Positions 37,901 to 47,432 of a DNA stretch of 64,000 nucleotides are shown here, one piece after another. The translations under genes and the position numbers were made by a program. The notes beneath the pieces were generated by a model, which ran no database searches, was not told the DNA's origin, and saw nothing but the letters and a program-made list of their open reading frames with translations. This stretch comes from Ruminococcus flavefaciens (GTDB taxonomy: Bacteria > Bacillota > Clostridia > Oscillospirales > Ruminococcaceae): the NCBI GenBank assembly GCA_023662725.1, contig JAMPIL010000001.1:108942-172941 (forward strand), read 5' to 3'. Numbering within the stretch: the first letter of the stretch is position 1; each line of letters begins with the position of its first letter.

Positions 37901-40279
37901 GCTTCAAACTGGGTAGTATTTGTTGAACCCAAAGTGGATCTTGATTTCTTCTGTGAAAAAGAAGCTAACAGTGATCTGCTGATTATTCATTACAGCGACC
38001 AGTATACAACGAGCAGCGGTTATGATGCTATTACCGTAACTCGTAAATCTAAGCAGTATGCCGCTGTAATACATAATTATTTAAAAAATCGTGGTGTTGA
38101 TACATCGACTGAAGATATACATAGAATCATCAATCTTTTTAATGCAATCAATGGAGATTGGCTTTTACGATTGGTTTCATCAAAGAAATCCAACAAAGAC
38201 AGTACGTTCAGCAGAGAAAAGATCAGCATTGTAGCAGCTATCAAGCTGTTATTAGCTATACTGCGTCATGATGACATAATCTGGATTCCTATTTCGTTGG
38301 AAGAAATGTTGAGAGTGTCTGGCGGTGCTGGATTATCCCAGGGCGATTCGATACTGTCCGCTAAAAACCTTGGTTTTGAAAAGGGTCCAACAAGCGATGA
38401 TATATTATTTGTTGGAGTAGATAAGTCAGGTCAAACACCTAAGATATACCTTTATCCTACCGAAGTTAAGACAGGAATAAACGGTAACGACGTTATTAAA
38501 AAAGCATTTGAGCAAGCTTCAGCAACATCTAAAGGCTTACAAAATGCCTTTGGAACAGGTGATATTACGAAGATTGTACCAAAGGTAAATCGTAACTTCT
38601 TTATGCAGCTTATTATAACAAGCTGTAAAAAGATGAAAGCATATCACGTTGATGATTCGCAGAATTGGGACATTGTTCTTGATCAGTTCAGAGAAGCACT
38701 GCTGAACGAAAACTATGAGTTATCCTGTAATATTCAGGAAGTTCTAGGCAAAGGAGCAGTATTATCTTTCAGAACAGGAGTAATAGGTAGAAGAACTTCG
38801 TTTATGTATGATATTATTAACTTTATCGAAGTACCAGAGACTGATGAATATGGTCTTATACTTAAATCCGTAGACGAGATCGCACAGGAAATCCGTTCTG
38901 AAAAAGACAGCGAATTAATGACTCTTGATAATGTATCTCTTGAAAATCTTACCGGAGATACTTCAAAACTTGTTGCTACTGATTTGTCTGATGTTCAGAC
39001 AACGTCTGACAGTGAACATAATAATGAGCCAACCAGTAGTACCAAAGATGATGAGGATTCCAATGAAAACACAACTGCTTCAGAAGATACAACTCCTTCT
39101 ACGACCAACGAACCTGGCATGAAAATTCTATTTGGCACTAATGAGCAGAATGGTGCTCAGGTTGTTTGGAAACCAAATGATACAGCTCAGTTGTTTCATA
39201 CGAATACCGGAATTATTGGAACTATGGGAACGGGTAAAACGCAGTTTACAAAATCCCTGATAACACAGCTGTATCAGAATCAGGCTGATAACGTAGATTC
39301 AAAAGCACTTGGAATTCTTATTTTTGATTACAAGGGCGATTACAACGAGAGTAAACCAGATTTTGTTGAGGCAACAAATGCGAAAATCTATAAACCGTAT
39401 CATTTACCGTTTAACCCATTTGCACTCACAAGATCGGCAGTATTCAAGCCATTGTTGCCAACTCATACAGCCAATGCTTTCAAGGACACACTCTCTAAAG
39501 TATATAATCTTGGACCAAAACAGCAGGCAACACTACTTCAATGTATTATGGACGCTTACTCAGCAGTAGGAATTAGTCCGGGAAATCCGACAACATGGGA
39601 TAATGAAGCACCAACATTTTATCAAGTATATCAAAGATATGTAAATGACGATGATATCAAAAAAGGTGATTCACTAGCTGCGGCGTTATACAAGCTGAGT
39701 ATGTTTGAAATATTTGAAGCAAATCCCAGTGAAACAAAGTCTTTGTTTGAGATATTACAAGGCGTAGTCGTAATTGATATGTCTGGATATGATCCGGATA
39801 TTCAAAGCTTAATTGTAGCAATTACACTTGATTTGTTTTATTCGCAGATGCAGGCAGCTGGCTCAAGCAAAATGGATGGGCAATACAGGCAGTTGACAAA
39901 AATAATCCTAGTAGATGAAGCAGACAACTTCATGAGCGAAGGTTTCCCTTCACTTAAGAAAATCCTAAAAGAGGGACGAGAGTTTGGAGTTGGAACCATT
40001 CTCTCTACTCAGTTCCTCAAGCACTTCGGAAGCGGAGATGATGATTACTCAAAATATATCCTTACATGGATAGTCCATAATGTGTCTGATCTTAAAAACA
40101 GTGATGTAGATTTTGTATTTCATACTGAACCTAAGAGCAATGAAAGCAATATGCTCTTTAATCGTATCAAGGGATTGGAAAAACATCATAGCCTAATTGC
40201 AATCGGAACAGGTTCGCCTATTTATCTGCATGACAAGGCATTCTGGCAACTGTACAATGAACTCAAAAGAAAATCATAG
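34976..40279 (+). CDS. dptH: DptH (DndH), HerA/FtsK-type ATPase of the restriction module
   Basis: A very large protein, about 1767 residues. The final 400 residues form a HerA/FtsK-like motor: Walker A GTMGTGKTQF near 1414 and Walker B KIILVDEADNF near 1642, followed by EGREFGVGTILSTQFLKHF. A low-complexity Ser/Thr/Asp/Glu linker (about 1340-1380) separates the motor from the N-terminal 1300 residues, which resemble no family I know. Near 1160 the sequence KIYLYPTEVKTG has the E-x-K of a PD-(D/E)xK nuclease core, a plausible DNA-cutting site. I chose the ATG at 34976 (GGAG ten bases upstream); ATG or GTG codons 9-15 bases earlier are possible. Confidence 0.87.
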   Translation: MLNEFYDFIAKKIDAYFQTTSAEGKLLTGETFCLKLDTDEMVSKVSEVLQEIAMSKGICGEFTLSCENGETYRTYTLKLGNAEIIIAPQINGMTSDFLCATLRNEANSAQMPILMISANPIDSAISGSKNMASNGMPFYGDELMKEIREMVSGSTLLTTVEKRILAYELKRRDTDVFSDKASLYEYSDLLAIMSSGRIQRESFNGFRLFYVDGKKEYINEGESAVDKEIKENNKIFDKIDVCFRFGNVSSELSKYFDDAFITRMDSAQRKDPENWSIKFSYAEIAAQLQKHKAKIDNPLKIETEDITVYGPLPIESLAYGIEWLVRNEGSQTAKKRQKNIVIFNKNKLSELHIRFNCNARVLQSDVQHGNLYYEKEGKDFIFTIPTSGICFNKIELHDSANDIKYIFKMCMIDLASDYMLSVIKHCYTVDYTKKKDIRIRLSGIGNDLIFNESVGAVKTEKLDDDTSYYCAFNQCLHLHATDEELSNYSSGLRIDIDFSGITVPFLMVPDEVKSKEITGKGILREKCAIKQSLEFKANKIYSDTQEYFAKANLLRELRAEEKIINDNILVGKCKKDYLTDQIAITADELKQNEQLRQAYLELVGLMKSLKTLPTLAYYKDALREAAQRYVDSFIALFSDLSEGSTLNEEQENALSLGTITVGNNDEIILTPFHPINVAYQLALCSEQGIEEAADVIIERLNSLNLLPYIKRKKAIFKVSDQQNSLEWKYYASVENKKYRGSWRFVPKLIEEKITEFISHFKYIFSDINNKTIKINLINMGDCSEVFIGIAQYFIHAINHNPNVEELTKFEMHIYSDNRLDNAFSNTREYNTLKQYLSNYKLEIASGISMNTLEGIFSKNVECYFHDDRGKAYNYAHISFYEMESEITSEQAFMSDIETGVSLNGILSGIPSSKYSTKYRTGYGSKYAPDYELIKLSNMYNSLIQVETTGNPYYKGLSISTQIDEKAESKMDEIYSASNWVVFVEPKVDLDFFCEKEANSDLLIIHYSDQYTTSSGYDAITVTRKSKQYAAVIHNYLKNRGVDTSTEDIHRIINLFNAINGDWLLRLVSSKKSNKDSTFSREKISIVAAIKLLLAILRHDDIIWIPISLEEMLRVSGGAGLSQGDSILSAKNLGFEKGPTSDDILFVGVDKSGQTPKIYLYPTEVKTGINGNDVIKKAFEQASATSKGLQNAFGTGDITKIVPKVNRNFFMQLIITSCKKMKAYHVDDSQNWDIVLDQFREALLNENYELSCNIQEVLGKGAVLSFRTGVIGRRTSFMYDIINFIEVPETDEYGLILKSVDEIAQEIRSEKDSELMTLDNVSLENLTGDTSKLVATDLSDVQTTSDSEHNNEPTSSTKDDEDSNENTTASEDTTPSTTNEPGMKILFGTNEQNGAQVVWKPNDTAQLFHTNTGIIGTMGTGKTQFTKSLITQLYQNQADNVDSKALGILIFDYKGDYNESKPDFVEATNAKIYKPYHLPFNPFALTRSAVFKPLLPTHTANAFKDTLSKVYNLGPKQQATLLQCIMDAYSAVGISPGNPTTWDNEAPTFYQVYQRYVNDDDIKKGDSLAAALYKLSMFEIFEANPSETKSLFEILQGVVVIDMSGYDPDIQSLIVAITLDLFYSQMQAAGSSKMDGQYRQLTKIILVDEADNFMSEGFPSLKKILKEGREFGVGTILSTQFLKHFGSGDDDYSKYILTWIVHNVSDLKNSDVDFVFHTEPKSNESNMLFNRIKGLEKHHSLIAIGTGSPIYLHDKAFWQLYNELKRKS

Positions 40280-40308
40280 GCAAAACATTTGATTATTGCA
40301 GAAACCGA

Positions 40309-40337
40309 TTGACATAAACTCAAAAATGTGATATACT
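40309..40337 (+). promoter_or_regulatory. Promoter of dndBCDEA
   Basis: TTGACA (40309-40314), 17-base spacer, TATACT (40332-40337). The -10 box lies inside the 46-bp palindrome, so binding there would block transcription. Confidence 0.75.
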
Positions 40338-40367
40338 TAAGTATATACTTAAGTATATCACATTTTT
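40322..40367. promoter_or_regulatory. 46-bp perfect palindrome over the dndB promoter
   Basis: Every base from 40322 to 40367 pairs with its partner around the centre 40344/40345. Each arm contains ATATACTTAAGTATAT, itself palindromic, so the site is two adjacent operators built on ACTTAAGT. It covers the -10 box and ends 14 bases before the dndB ATG. DndB is a known autoregulator in Salmonella; this is its likely operator here. A second reading is a terminator for dptH, as six T follow. Confidence 0.75.
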
Positions 40368-40381
40368 TGTGAGGTGTCAAA

Positions 40382-41455
40382 ATGAATTTTGCATATCGTT
40401 TTCCTGCTGTGCGTGGAATACAGTCCCATAGAGAGTATTATATATCTATGGTTCCGATGAAATTACTGTCGAAATTATTTCCGGAAGAAGAGGAAACTCT
40501 GTTGCCAGAATATAGAGCACAGCGAAAAATCAATGAATTAAGAATTCCTGAGATACGAGATTACATTATAAATAATCGTGATTCCTATGTCTTTTCAGCG
40601 CTTTCAGCATCAATAGACGGAGAGTTTGAATATAAACCCTCTGATGTTAATAAGGATGTTGGAATATTGGAAGTCAATATGGAAGCAACATTTCTTATAA
40701 ATGATGGTCAGCACCGAAAAGCTGCTATTGAAGAAGCAATCAAGGAAGATCCTACCATTGGAGATGAAACAATTTCTATAGTTTTCTTCAAAGATGAAGG
40801 ACTATTGAAGAGTCAGCAAATGTTTACTGATCTGAATAAACACGCTGTAAAAACCTCAAATTCTCTCTCAACGTTGTACGATTCAAGAGACGCTTTAGCT
40901 GTAGCCACTAAAAAGGTGATAGAGAGTGTTCCGTTCTTAAAGAAATACACCGATAAGGAAAGAGATAATTTGGGTAAAAACTCTTTGAATCTATTTACTC
41001 TTACAAGTATCTATAGAGCTAATTCAAAAATCTTGCATAGCGACTGTACCGAAGAGGATACGAGGTTTCTCATATCGTTCTGGAATGGTATTTCAGATAA
41101 TATTCCGGAATGGACAGAGCTGCAAAAGAAGCTACTGACTAAAAAAGATCTCAGAGAAAACTATATTACCACATTAGCAATAACGATGTATGCGTTTGGA
41201 AGGCTTGGCAGATATTTTTATGATAATCGTTCTATTGATATGAGTGATTATCTCCAGAAACTACAGAATATCGATTGGCTTCGCTCGAATCAGGACAACT
41301 GGCTGGGCAGAGCTATTCAAAATGATGGTAAGATTAAGAATAATGAGCAAGCTGTTATACTCACCTGCTCAAAGATTAAGCAGCTGATAGGTATTCCGCT
41401 GTCAAAAGAAGAAAAAGCAAAAGAGCAACAGCTGATAGAAAAGAATAAATCATAA
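40382..41455 (+). CDS. dndB: DndB, regulator of DNA phosphorothioation
   Basis: 357 residues of the DGQHR family, with NDGQHRKAAIEEAI near residue 107. DndB represses the dnd operon and limits modification frequency in the systems studied. First gene after the palindromic promoter; GAGGTG lies six bases before the ATG. dndC follows after 18 bases. Lack of dndB is common in other systems, so its presence suggests the operon is under its own control. Confidence 0.92.
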   Translation: MNFAYRFPAVRGIQSHREYYISMVPMKLLSKLFPEEEETLLPEYRAQRKINELRIPEIRDYIINNRDSYVFSALSASIDGEFEYKPSDVNKDVGILEVNMEATFLINDGQHRKAAIEEAIKEDPTIGDETISIVFFKDEGLLKSQQMFTDLNKHAVKTSNSLSTLYDSRDALAVATKKVIESVPFLKKYTDKERDNLGKNSLNLFTLTSIYRANSKILHSDCTEEDTRFLISFWNGISDNIPEWTELQKKLLTKKDLRENYITTLAITMYAFGRLGRYFYDNRSIDMSDYLQKLQNIDWLRSNQDNWLGRAIQNDGKIKNNEQAVILTCSKIKQLIGIPLSKEEKAKEQQLIEKNKS

Positions 41456-41473
41456 ATAATAGGAGTTTATATC

Positions 41474-43006
41474 ATGGAAGAAAATACAACCTGTAAGAGT
41501 TGTAACTCTGAAACTACCATAACAAAGGATAAAATAAATCAGCTGCAACAGACAATTCGTGATCTGTATCTTGCTGATGATATTCCATGGGTTATTGGTT
41601 ATTCAGGTGGTAAGGATAGTACAGCCACATTGCAATTAGTATGGCTGTCATTGAGGGAACTACCAAAAGAGCAATTAAAAAAGACTGTTCATATCATTAA
41701 CACTGATACATTGGTTGAATCACCCGTTGTTGCAAAATGGGCTCAGAACTCTCTGAAGCAAATGGAGCAAGCGGCAGAAGAACAAGGATTGCCTTTTATT
41801 ACACATAGATTAACCCCTCAGGTGGATAATACCTTCTGGGTAAATCTGATCGGCAGAGGTTATCCATTTCCAAGAAAGCGTTTTCGCTGGTGTACAGATA
41901 GGTTAAAGATAAGACCTGTAAATGACTTTATCAAAAACTGCATTGCTGAACACGGTGAAATCATTCTCGTGCTAGGAACACGAAAAGCTGAAAGTGCAAA
42001 CAGAGCTAAGACTATGGCGCATTATGAAAAACTTAGAGTGCGTGAATTGTTGAGCCCTAATCCAACTTTGGCAAACGAACTTGTTTTCTCTCCCCTGGAG
42101 GATTGGAACAATAACGATGTCTGGCTGTTCCTAATGCAGTACAAAAATCCATGGGGTTATAACAATAATGATCTTCTGACTATGTATCGTGGAGCAACCG
42201 CAGATGGTGAATGTCCAATGATGGTGGAGACCGGGCTGCCAAGCTGTGGAAAAAGCAGATTTGGATGCTGGGTTTGTACTATGGTGGAGCAGGACAAATC
42301 AATGGAAGCTATGATTTCCAATGATTCTGAAAAAGAATGGATGACACCGCTTCTTGAATTCAGAAATGAAATTGGAGATGAAACTCTTGACAGATCTCGT
42401 CGTGATTTCAGAAGAAGAGGTGGCTACTTACAGGGATTTAATGGACGTTTAAACCATGGACCCTATACAAAAGAGACACGAGAAATGTGGCTTGAAAAGC
42501 TTCTTCATATGCAAATAGAAATAAACGAAAATGGTCCTGAAGATTTTGATGAATTAGAGCTGATTACCATACCTGAACTTATTGAGATCAGGAAGATCTG
42601 GGTGAATGAAAACCACGAGTTTGATGATTCGCTTCCAAAAATCTATGAAAGAGTTATGGACAAGCCATTCCCGGATAATTCCATTTATACGTCAAATTCC
42701 TTTAAAGAAAGAGAATGGGATATTCTTAAAGATATATGCAGACCTGATAATAATAACGATGAAACCATGTTATTTGAATTAATGTATACTCTTATTGATA
42801 TTGAAAGCAAATCAAACATGATGAACAACCGCAAAGGTATCCTTAACCAGATAGAACAAACTATCAAAAAGAATTTTTATAAAGATGCAGACGATGCAGC
42901 AGAATACTATTTTGAAAGAATAAAGCGTAAAAAGAAACATGGTGCTAAATATGACGATAATATATTGCAAGAAACTGAAGATGAATTCGAGGGTGATGAA
43001 GCATGA
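41474..43006 (+). CDS. dndC: DndC, PAPS reductase-like sulfur-transfer subunit
   Basis: 510 residues of the adenine nucleotide alpha-hydrolase/PAPS reductase family. PP-loop GYSGGKDSTA at about residues 42-51. Cysteines that can hold the [4Fe-4S] cluster are seen in RWCTDRLK, CPMMVETGLPSCGKSRFGCWVC. DndC takes sulfur from the DndA desulfurase and, with DndD and DndE, places it on the DNA backbone. Its end overlaps dndD by four bases. Confidence 0.95.
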   Translation: MEENTTCKSCNSETTITKDKINQLQQTIRDLYLADDIPWVIGYSGGKDSTATLQLVWLSLRELPKEQLKKTVHIINTDTLVESPVVAKWAQNSLKQMEQAAEEQGLPFITHRLTPQVDNTFWVNLIGRGYPFPRKRFRWCTDRLKIRPVNDFIKNCIAEHGEIILVLGTRKAESANRAKTMAHYEKLRVRELLSPNPTLANELVFSPLEDWNNNDVWLFLMQYKNPWGYNNNDLLTMYRGATADGECPMMVETGLPSCGKSRFGCWVCTMVEQDKSMEAMISNDSEKEWMTPLLEFRNEIGDETLDRSRRDFRRRGGYLQGFNGRLNHGPYTKETREMWLEKLLHMQIEINENGPEDFDELELITIPELIEIRKIWVNENHEFDDSLPKIYERVMDKPFPDNSIYTSNSFKEREWDILKDICRPDNNNDETMLFELMYTLIDIESKSNMMNNRKGILNQIEQTIKKNFYKDADDAAEYYFERIKRKKKHGAKYDDNILQETEDEFEGDEA

Positions 43007-44958
43007 TAATCAATAAACTGCAGCTACATAATTTCGGTGTGTATGCTTCGGATAATATCTTTGTATTCAACAGCGAAAAGCCAGTGATTCTTATAGGCGG
43101 TATGAATGGTCGAGGAAAAACGACATTCCTTGAAGCAATCCTTCTTGCATTATATGGAAAAAACTCATTTGCTGTACAAGAAAGCATTCATGGAGCTTAC
43201 GGTAAATACTTGAAAGCGCATACCAACATTGCAGACGAAACTAATGAAAGCTTTGTTGAGCTTGAGTTTACTATTGAAGAGGATGGTAGAACCAATGTCT
43301 ATACAGTTAATCGCAGTTGGAATATAAACGTTAAAAATATAAAAGACAAGGTCACAGTAAAGAAGAATGGTAACGATGATGCTTTTCTTGCAAAAAACTG
43401 GACTATGTTTGTAGAGAGTATTTTACCGAGTGCTTTAGCAAATTTCTATTTCTTTGATGGTGAAAAGATAGCCGAACTTGCAGAAAGTGAAACAAGTATT
43501 CAGATGAAAAGCTCTATTAAAGCTCTTCTCGGAATCAATGTTATTGACCTCCTTGAAAATGATATTACACGCATTATCAAAAGGCTCGATACCGAGCAAA
43601 CAGATAGTTATAACGGATCATATATCGAGGAACTACGACGGATAAAAGACGAAAAGGCAGATGTTCTTAAACAGATCGATGATGATATTATCGAATTAGA
43701 AAAACGCCTTAGTCGTGTCAACAAGAAGATAGATAAGAAAACCGAGGAGTTTAATGCAAAGGGAGGACAGATCGCCAGTCAGTCTCAGGAGTTGTTTGCA
43801 GAGAGGATCACACTCAATTCTGAAGTCAATAAAATTAAAGAGGGCTATCTTGAACTTGCTGTGGGTGAGCTTCCTCTTTTGATGGTAAAAGATCTGCTGA
43901 TATCAATAAAGAGCAAAGCTGAAGCTGAACGTGAAAACAAGTCTATGTCAGTAGCTGTCAGAAAGATCAATCAGATGTTTAAAGAATATTCCGATAAAAC
44001 TAATCTATCATCCGACGAAATAGCTCAGTTTATAAAGTATTTAAAGAAACAGGCAAAAAAGAAACAGACCAAGAGTGTGTTCGATTTGTCAGAAAACGCT
44101 TATATCCAACTCTCAATGTTGCTTTCCAGTCAGTTAACAAATACGCAGAGCAACTATATATCCAGCAAAAAGAATGAGCAGAAAGTCTTGAAAAGAATAA
44201 ATGAAATTGATAATTATCTTTCTGTTGATATTGATGAAAAAGCAATCGCCCGTCTTTATAAAAGAATAGGTGAATTGCAAAATGAACGTATTGATATAGA
44301 AATTAAGATAGAAGCTAAGAAAAAACAGAGAGTAACAGCAAATGGTGAATGCCAAAAAGCAACAACGGAATTTAATCGCTATGTCGATAAAGCAATTGCT
44401 GCTATGGAACGTGGTGATGATGTTCAGCGTATTCATAAATACGCATTAACAACACAACAGTTAGCAGCAGAATATAAAATTGAACTTCAAAAATCTAAAA
44501 TCTCAAGTTTAGCAGAAACAATGACGAAGTGTTATAAAAAAATACTCGGCAAGAAAAATCTCATTGAAAGAATAGAAATGGACGCAGAAACACTTGACTG
44601 TCACTATATTGATGTCAATGGTAATGAAGTCATGAAAAGTAGTCTTTCTGCTGGTGAAAAGCAGCTTATGGTAATTGCAATGCTATGGGCATTGGCAGAG
44701 TGCTCAAATAAAATGCTTCCTGTAATAATCGATACACCACTTGCAAGACTTGACTCACTGCACAGAAAAGCCCTTATTAAACGCTATTTCCCTAACGCAA
44801 GCTTGCAGACAATCATATTGTCTACGGATTCAGAAATTGATGCTAATTACTATGAAACCATTAAGCCTTACGTCAGCAACGAATTTACTCTTGTTTATGA
44901 CGAGAGTGAAAAACGTTCCTATGTTAGAACAGGATATTTTGAGGAGGAACAGACATGA
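43003..44958 (+). CDS. dndD: DndD, SMC-like ATPase
   Basis: 651 residues built like Rad50/SbcC: Walker A GGMNGRGKTTF at about 33-43, a long central coiled coil, ABC signature SLSAGEKQLM near 547 and Walker B VIIDTPLARLDS near 574. The hydrolysis of ATP presumably opens or bends the DNA at the site of sulfur insertion. Overlaps dndC and dndE by four bases each. Confidence 0.95.
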   Translation: MIINKLQLHNFGVYASDNIFVFNSEKPVILIGGMNGRGKTTFLEAILLALYGKNSFAVQESIHGAYGKYLKAHTNIADETNESFVELEFTIEEDGRTNVYTVNRSWNINVKNIKDKVTVKKNGNDDAFLAKNWTMFVESILPSALANFYFFDGEKIAELAESETSIQMKSSIKALLGINVIDLLENDITRIIKRLDTEQTDSYNGSYIEELRRIKDEKADVLKQIDDDIIELEKRLSRVNKKIDKKTEEFNAKGGQIASQSQELFAERITLNSEVNKIKEGYLELAVGELPLLMVKDLLISIKSKAEAERENKSMSVAVRKINQMFKEYSDKTNLSSDEIAQFIKYLKKQAKKKQTKSVFDLSENAYIQLSMLLSSQLTNTQSNYISSKKNEQKVLKRINEIDNYLSVDIDEKAIARLYKRIGELQNERIDIEIKIEAKKKQRVTANGECQKATTEFNRYVDKAIAAMERGDDVQRIHKYALTTQQLAAEYKIELQKSKISSLAETMTKCYKKILGKKNLIERIEMDAETLDCHYIDVNGNEVMKSSLSAGEKQLMVIAMLWALAECSNKMLPVIIDTPLARLDSLHRKALIKRYFPNASLQTIILSTDSEIDANYYETIKPYVSNEFTLVYDESEKRSYVRTGYFEEEQT

Positions 44959-45341
44959 TCGTAAAGCAAATAAAACTTTCTAACTCTGCAAAAGATAAGC
45001 TAGCCAGGCTTAAAGGAAAAACAGGTATTCAGAATTGGAATGTGTTGTGTAGATGGGCTCTTTGCTTTTCACTTAAAGAAGGGACAATTCCTACCGATAT
45101 TGAAATAACATCTGATAGCAATGTTGAAATGTCATGGCTTACATTTGCAGGAGAATATCACGAAATCTATGAAGCGCTTATAAAAGAATGGTGCATTGCA
45201 AATAAGCTGGGTACAGAAAATGATGTTATGGCAAAGTATCTTAAATTACACCTTGAAAGAGGCATCAATTATCTCAGCGGCACTAATTTTGTAAAAGATC
45301 TTAAAGGTCTGCTTGATAAATCGTTAAGTGAGGGAATATAA
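44955..45341 (+). CDS. dndE: DndE, nicked-DNA-binding subunit
   Basis: 128 residues, basic N-terminal half (KQIKLSNSAKDKLARLKGKTGI) and WNVLCRWALCFSL, the standard DndE pattern. The known homologue forms a tetramer that binds nicked DNA. Overlaps dndD by four bases and ends one base before dndA starts. Confidence 0.93.
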   Translation: MIVKQIKLSNSAKDKLARLKGKTGIQNWNVLCRWALCFSLKEGTIPTDIEITSDSNVEMSWLTFAGEYHEIYEALIKEWCIANKLGTENDVMAKYLKLHLERGINYLSGTNFVKDLKGLLDKSLSEGI

Positions 45342-45342
45342 T

Positions 45343-46482
45343 ATGGGCGTTTATCTTGATTATAACGCATCAACGCAATTGGATCAAAGGGTTCTTGATG
45401 TGATGATCGAAGTTTATCAGAACAAATATGGTAATGCTGATAGCAGAACGCATAATTTTGGAGAGACTGCACGTTCGACTGTTGAGAACGCTCGAAAACA
45501 AGTAGCAGAATTACTTGCGGTCAATAAGGATGAAGTGTTCTTTACCAGCGGAGCGACAGAGAGCGATAATATCACTATTCTAGGCTTGCAGGAATACGCC
45601 GAGAAAACGTCAAAGAAGCATATTATCACGACATCTATTGAGCATAAAGCTGTTCTTGAACCTTTGCACCAACTGGAAAAGCGTGGCTTTGAGGTAACTT
45701 ACATTGATCCCGATTCAAGTGGACGTATAAATGCAGATGAATTGCTGAGCAAAGTTAGAAATGACACGCTGCTTGTTTCTGTAATGCACGCAAATAATGA
45801 AACAGGTATTATCCAGCCAATTGATGTTATTGGAAAAGCACTTTCGGAAACGGATACTTTTTTTCATGTTGATGCCGCACAGAGTTTCGGAAAACTTGTC
45901 GATGAGCTAAAAAGTGTTAAATACAATTTCTTGTCTGCAAGCGCTCATAAGATGTATGGACCTCAAGGAATTGGAGTTTTAGTCTTAAAGAAGAACCGTT
46001 ATAAGATGCCACCTGTTAAGTCAATCATGTACGGCGGAAGTCAGGAAAAAGGGATTCGTCCTGGAACGATACCGACTGCTTTGATTGCTGGTTTGGGTAA
46101 GGCGTGCGAAATTGCAGCCAAGGAATACGCTTCATATTTTACGAAGTATCAGGATAATAAAAAATATATCCTTGACGCCTTGAAATCTTCCAGTGTTGAT
46201 TATTGTATCAATGGGGATTTAGAATATGCTATGCCAAATACGTTAAACGTATCTTTTAATGGTGTGAATTCTGAAGCATTAATGCTTGCAACAAGACAAT
46301 TCTGTGCAGTATCAAATGGTTCAGCTTGTAATTCGACCAGCTATAAACCGAGCTATGTGTTATCTGCTATGGGCTTAACCTTGGATAGAATTGAAAGTGC
46401 GATTCGTATTAGCTGGGGGATTGATAATACTGGATTGAATAATTTCACTAATATGCTTTACAGCGCGAAAACAATGATATAA
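45343..46482 (+). CDS. dndA: DndA, cysteine desulfurase
   Basis: About 379 residues of the NifS/IscS family. It moves sulfur from L-cysteine to an active-site Cys via PLP. PLP lysine K203 in SASAHKMYG, PLP Asp/Gln in HVDAAQSFG, and catalytic Cys329 in SNGSACNSTSY. The start at 45343 (MGVYLDYNAST) is the family's usual one; GAGGGA lies eight bases before. Its place as last gene of the operon is notable; it is often absent or the first gene. Confidence 0.95.
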   Translation: MGVYLDYNASTQLDQRVLDVMIEVYQNKYGNADSRTHNFGETARSTVENARKQVAELLAVNKDEVFFTSGATESDNITILGLQEYAEKTSKKHIITTSIEHKAVLEPLHQLEKRGFEVTYIDPDSSGRINADELLSKVRNDTLLVSVMHANNETGIIQPIDVIGKALSETDTFFHVDAAQSFGKLVDELKSVKYNFLSASAHKMYGPQGIGVLVLKKNRYKMPPVKSIMYGGSQEKGIRPGTIPTALIAGLGKACEIAAKEYASYFTKYQDNKKYILDALKSSSVDYCINGDLEYAMPNTLNVSFNGVNSEALMLATRQFCAVSNGSACNSTSYKPSYVLSAMGLTLDRIESAIRISWGIDNTGLNNFTNMLYSAKTMI

Positions 46483-46534
46483 GTTAAGCAAATGTTATCA
46501 TGTACAATAATTATTTAGGAAGGATTAGAAGCGA

Positions 46535-47432
46535 ATGAGTACGAGAAACAGAAAAATCAGTTATTGGAGTATTAATTTTTCAAACGATGAAGAAATGGAG
46601 TTTTCTCCTGACGATTTCAACTTGTTCATTAGTTATTTAAAGCAATTATCAGCAATTGACAAGATTCATCGTGACGACAAGGTTAGTAAGGCTTTTTCCA
46701 TCGAGTCAATAAATGACTTTGTTGCTCATCAAAAAACGCATTATAAGATAGTGTTGAAATCCTGTAAATACAATCATTCTCCAAGATATATGTCAAGTAT
46801 TAATGGAAGCGAACGAGACTCTGGAAAATCATTGACTGAAGGAGATAAGGAAATAACTCACTTGCTAATCAGAGTTAATAGTAACGAAGCGTTTGCCATT
46901 TTGGAAGATAGAGTATCTGGAGTTTCAATGTCGGCTCTATGTAAATACTTAAACATCCACTTCAAGAATTTCTCTCGTGCAAATAATTTGGACGAGTCAA
47001 GATTTATTGTTCCTATGATTATTCCGTCCGAAGATTTCCTGACAGCTTTGAATTCTTCAGTGCGAGTTTCTAATGTTGAACTTTTCGTGGAAAACCAGGT
47101 ATTAGGAACAGGTTCCTAAGTGATTTTTCCCCCAATACAAGTATTCAAGAAGAATTGACAGTAAAGATTAAGGCTAAACGAAGACAATCTGTTGATAAAG
47201 AATGTATTAGAAATCTATTTAACAGGTTAACCACTGCTGGTAATCATGTAAATCGAATCAGAGTAAAAGCTAAGGATGCTAATAATTTAGATATTTCACT
47301 TGACACATTTGCTGGAAAAAAGTTGATGAAGTTACAGTTGATTTACTTGATAATGGCGTTGTAGATTCAAATTCAGTATTCAATAAGCTTATTTCTCTAA
47401 TGGAGGAAAATGCAGATGGCACACAGAGATAG
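46535..47432 (+). pseudogene. Unrecognised soluble protein behind dndA, with two one-base frameshifts
   Basis: The first frame (46535-47119) starts after AGGAAGG and encodes 194 residues. At about 47113 the frame must shift (one base missing in GGTTCC) to continue as LSDFSPNTSIQEELTVKIKAKRR... through LDISLDTFAGKK. At about 47316-47321 a run of six A lacks one base before VDEVTVDLLDNGVVDSN... ends at the TAG at 47430-47432. The repaired product would be about 299 residues, soluble and without a recognised domain. The 4-TM gene begins inside its last codons, so the two form a unit. The frames are conserved in style on both sides, so the damage is recent or artefactual. Confidence 0.65.
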
